Source: Thalassospiraceae bacterium
GTDB lineage: Bacteria; Pseudomonadota; Alphaproteobacteria; Rhodospirillales; Magnetovibrionaceae
Reading direction: 5' to 3'
DNA: 6,566 nucleotides
Assembly (NCBI GenBank): GCA_030637205.1
Contig: DAOVVL010000118.1
Coordinates: 1-6,566, forward strand
The notes under the pieces were generated by a model. The model had not been told where the DNA came from, searched no databases, and was given only the letters and a program-made list of their open reading frames with translations. The position numbers and the translations under genes are program-made. Each line of letters opens with the position of its first letter. The stretch's first letter is position 1. Positions 4,895 to 6,566 of the stretch are shown here, piece after piece.

Positions 4895-6566
4895 AGGGTT
4901 CAGGTGAGGTTTCAGATCATCCAGCGTCAAGCGGGTGGAAATGATGTTGGCGTCATATTTCAATTCGATCACGGCTGGCTTGTTCGCCGCCACCGCACCT
5001 TCAAAGGCTGGCAAAAACTGGTCCGTCGTTTCTACCGTTTCGCCAAACGCACCGTGGGCGCGCGCAAGTTCTGCAAAATCGGGATTGACCAGATCGGTCG
5101 CAATCACGCGGCCGGGAAAGTTGCGTTCCTGATGCATGCGAATGGTGCCGTAAATCTGGTTGTTGAAAACCAGAATGATGACGCCCAGATCATGTGCAAT
5201 GGCGGTCGCCAGTTCGTTGCCGGTCATGCCAAAGCCGCCGTCGCCGACAAAGGCCACCACTTGGGCTGCCGGCCTTGCGACCTTGGCCGCCAACGCGGCG
5301 GGCACCGCATAACCCATGGCACCACTTGTTGGGCCTAACAAACGCCGTTCACCGCCGAAACTTAAAAATCGTTGCGCCCAGCCGGAATAGTTTCCGGCGT
5401 CTACCGTGCAAATTGCGTCGGGCGCCAGATGTTCATCGAGCGTGCGCATGATATGGCCCAGTTGCAACGGGCCGGGAATATCCGTGGGCGTGCGCCACGT
5501 TTCATAATCAGATCGCGCGGTGCTGCGTTCGTTCGCCCAGCGCACCGATGGCGAAAGTTTAGCAGCCACGCGGGCAAAATTTTCAGGCGTGGCTTCAATG
5601 CCCAGCGCCGGGGTAAAGACCTTGCCCAGTTCATCTGCGTTTGCATGCACATGCACCAGTGCATCGCTGGGCTGGTGCGGGTCCAAAAGCGTATATCCCT
5701 GCGAAGTCATTTCACCGATGCGCGCGCCCACTACCAGAAAAAGATCGCTGGCTTTTGCGCGTTCCAGCAGCGCCGGGTTCGGCGCAATGCCCATTTCACC
5801 CACGAAACACGGATGGCGGTTATCAAAAATATCGATGCGGCGAAACGACGTGCAGACCGGCAGATCAAAATTCTTGGCAAAAGCCTGAATGTCTTTTCTG
5901 GCATCAACCGTCCAACCGCTGCCGCCCAGCATCATCAGGGGGCGCTCTGCTTCACCAAGCCTGTGGTGCAGGCGTTCCATTTCACCGCTTAAATCCCTGG
6001 GTAAACCTGAGGTCGAAACTTTTGTTTTTGCGGGCGTCGGGATTTCCAGTTGAACGTTCACGCCCAGCAAATCTTCGGGCAGCGCCACCACCACCGGGCC
6101 GGGTCGGCCACTGATGGCTTCCTGAAATGCCCATTCGATGATGCTGGCAGCATCCTCGGCGCGTTCAAGCTGGCGCACGGCCTTGGCCAGCGGTTTGAAC
6201 ATGATTTCATAATCAACTTCCTGAAACGCCTCGCGGCCCATATCGCGCGTAGCCACCTGGCCCACCAGCAAAACCATGGGCGTTGAATCCTGAAACGCCG
6301 TATGCACACCGATGGCCGCATTACACGCACCGGGGCCGCGCGTCACCATGCACAAGCCTGCCTTACCGGTCAGCTTGCCATAGGCTTCGGCCATGTTGGA
6401 TGCGCCGTGTTCGTGGCGGCATGTGATGACGCGGATGGTTCCTGAGTGGTCATACAGGCCATCCAACACCCCCAGATAGCTTTCGCCGGGCACACAAAAG
6501 GCCACCTCAACCCCCTGGGCAGCCAGGGAATCGGCGATGATTTTTCCAACCGTTGCGTTACGTCCA
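4880..6566 (-). CDS. Thiamine-diphosphate-dependent, acetolactate-synthase-like enzyme (5' end outside window)
   Basis: The frame is open from the right edge to a TGA at 4882-4880, giving 561 visible residues. The GTG at 6505 is only an internal Val: the 20 upstream codons read GRNATVGKIIADSLAAQGVE, which is the usual first helix before VAFCVPGESY, so only a few N-terminal residues are probably missing. Visible-residue numbering: PYR domain with catalytic Glu E52 in CRHEHGAS and EAFQEVDY (112-119); middle domain at about 205-340; PP domain with SGAMGYAVPAALAAK (414-428) and the ThDP/Mg motif from GDGG (441-444) to NN (468-469). It belongs to COG0028 and should cleave or ligate 2-keto acids or aldehydes. 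Acetolactate synthase activity is unproven: the canonical catalytic-subunit PKD stretch is PED here, and no small regulatory subunit gene follows. The retained Glu argues against glyoxylate carboligase, which has Val there. The gene is coupled to the ELM1 gene downstream. Confidence 0.85.
   Translation of the reverse strand, partial: GRNATVGKIIADSLAAQGVEVAFCVPGESYLGVLDGLYDHSGTIRVITCRHEHGASNMAEAYGKLTGKAGLCMVTRGPGACNAAIGVHTAFQDSTPMVLLVGQVATRDMGREAFQEVDYEIMFKPLAKAVRQLERAEDAASIIEWAFQEAISGRPGPVVVALPEDLLGVNVQLEIPTPAKTKVSTSGLPRDLSGEMERLHHRLGEAERPLMMLGGSGWTVDARKDIQAFAKNFDLPVCTSFRRIDIFDNRHPCFVGEMGIAPNPALLERAKASDLFLVVGARIGEMTSQGYTLLDPHQPSDALVHVHANADELGKVFTPALGIEATPENFARVAAKLSPSVRWANERSTARSDYETWRTPTDIPGPLQLGHIMRTLDEHLAPDAICTVDAGNYSGWAQRFLSFGGERRLLGPTSGAMGYAVPAALAAKVARPAAQVVAFVGDGGFGMTGNELATAIAHDLGVIILVFNNQIYGTIRMHQERNFPGRVIATDLVNPDFAELARAHGAFGETVETTDQFLPAFEGAVAANKPAVIELKYDANIISTRLTLDDLKPHLNPEVSP

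Noticed and set aside
5641..5665. TGCATGCACATGCACCAGTG-type local repeat inside the TPP gene.
   Set aside because: It is explained by the coding sequence for alternating Val/His/Ala/Asn residues and shows no sign of a separate role.
5372..5992. Long open frames on the + strand opposite the TPP enzyme, including one of 206 codons.
   Set aside because: They are antisense to conserved coding sequence, have basic low-information products, and lack ribosome binding sites.
4880..6505. Treating the GTG at 6505 as the true start of the TPP enzyme.
   Set aside because: The frame stays open to the right edge and the 20 upstream codons encode the expected first helix of the fold, directly joined to CVPGESY. 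The gene is truncated by the window.
4880..6566. Glyoxylate carboligase (Gcl) acting with the nearby Hyi as a glyoxylate-assimilation pair.
   Set aside because: Gcl has Val at the catalytic Glu position (RHVEGA in E. coli), whereas this protein has RHEHGA with the Glu kept. The two genes are also separated by hemN and the ELM1 gene and are not in one operon.

Overview
The window looks like part of the chromosome of an alphaproteobacterium, probably a Rhodospirillales-like lineage. It is moderately GC-rich. The evidence is family resemblance: Tad-pilus TadE/TadG-type proteins, an ELM1 (DUF1022) protein, a HemN with the classic N-terminus, and an acetolactate-synthase-like TPP enzyme with a CVPGESYL N-terminus. 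No rRNA, tRNA, CRISPR array, insertion sequence or phage gene is visible, and no stretch longer than 138 bases lacks a gene.

Bases 1-1629 (+ strand) are the tail of a tight adherence (Tad) or Flp pilus gene set. They hold the C-terminal part of a TadG-like protein, cut by the left edge, followed by two small TadE-like pseudopilins 7 and 17 bases apart. Both pseudopilins carry a prepilin-peptidase-type site (G, then Glu at +5) before one hydrophobic segment. The set was probably co-transcribed from a promoter left of the window.

Bases 1630-2421 (- strand) encode a hydroxypyruvate isomerase family TIM-barrel enzyme. Its stop codon directly abuts the last tad stop codon. A 138-base divergent intergenic region follows, the only real non-coding space in the window. 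It must hold the promoters for this gene and for hemN (2560-3909, +), an intact anaerobic coproporphyrinogen III dehydrogenase with its complete Cys cluster.

Bases 3906-6566 (- strand) hold a two-gene unit. Upstream is a TPP-dependent, acetolactate-synthase-like enzyme whose 5' end lies beyond the right edge. Downstream, joined by an ATGA stop/start overlap with a good ribosome binding site, is an ELM1 family protein. The ELM1 gene overlaps the end of hemN tail to tail by 4 bases.

The genes do not form one obvious pathway; this reads as compact chromosomal backbone with a pilus cluster on its left. The points most worth a second look are the solenoid-like, Cys-rich TadG domain, the translational coupling of an ELM1 protein to a TPP enzyme of unknown substrate, and the two convergent gene pairs with no space for a conventional terminator. 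I did not find a clearly new biological system.
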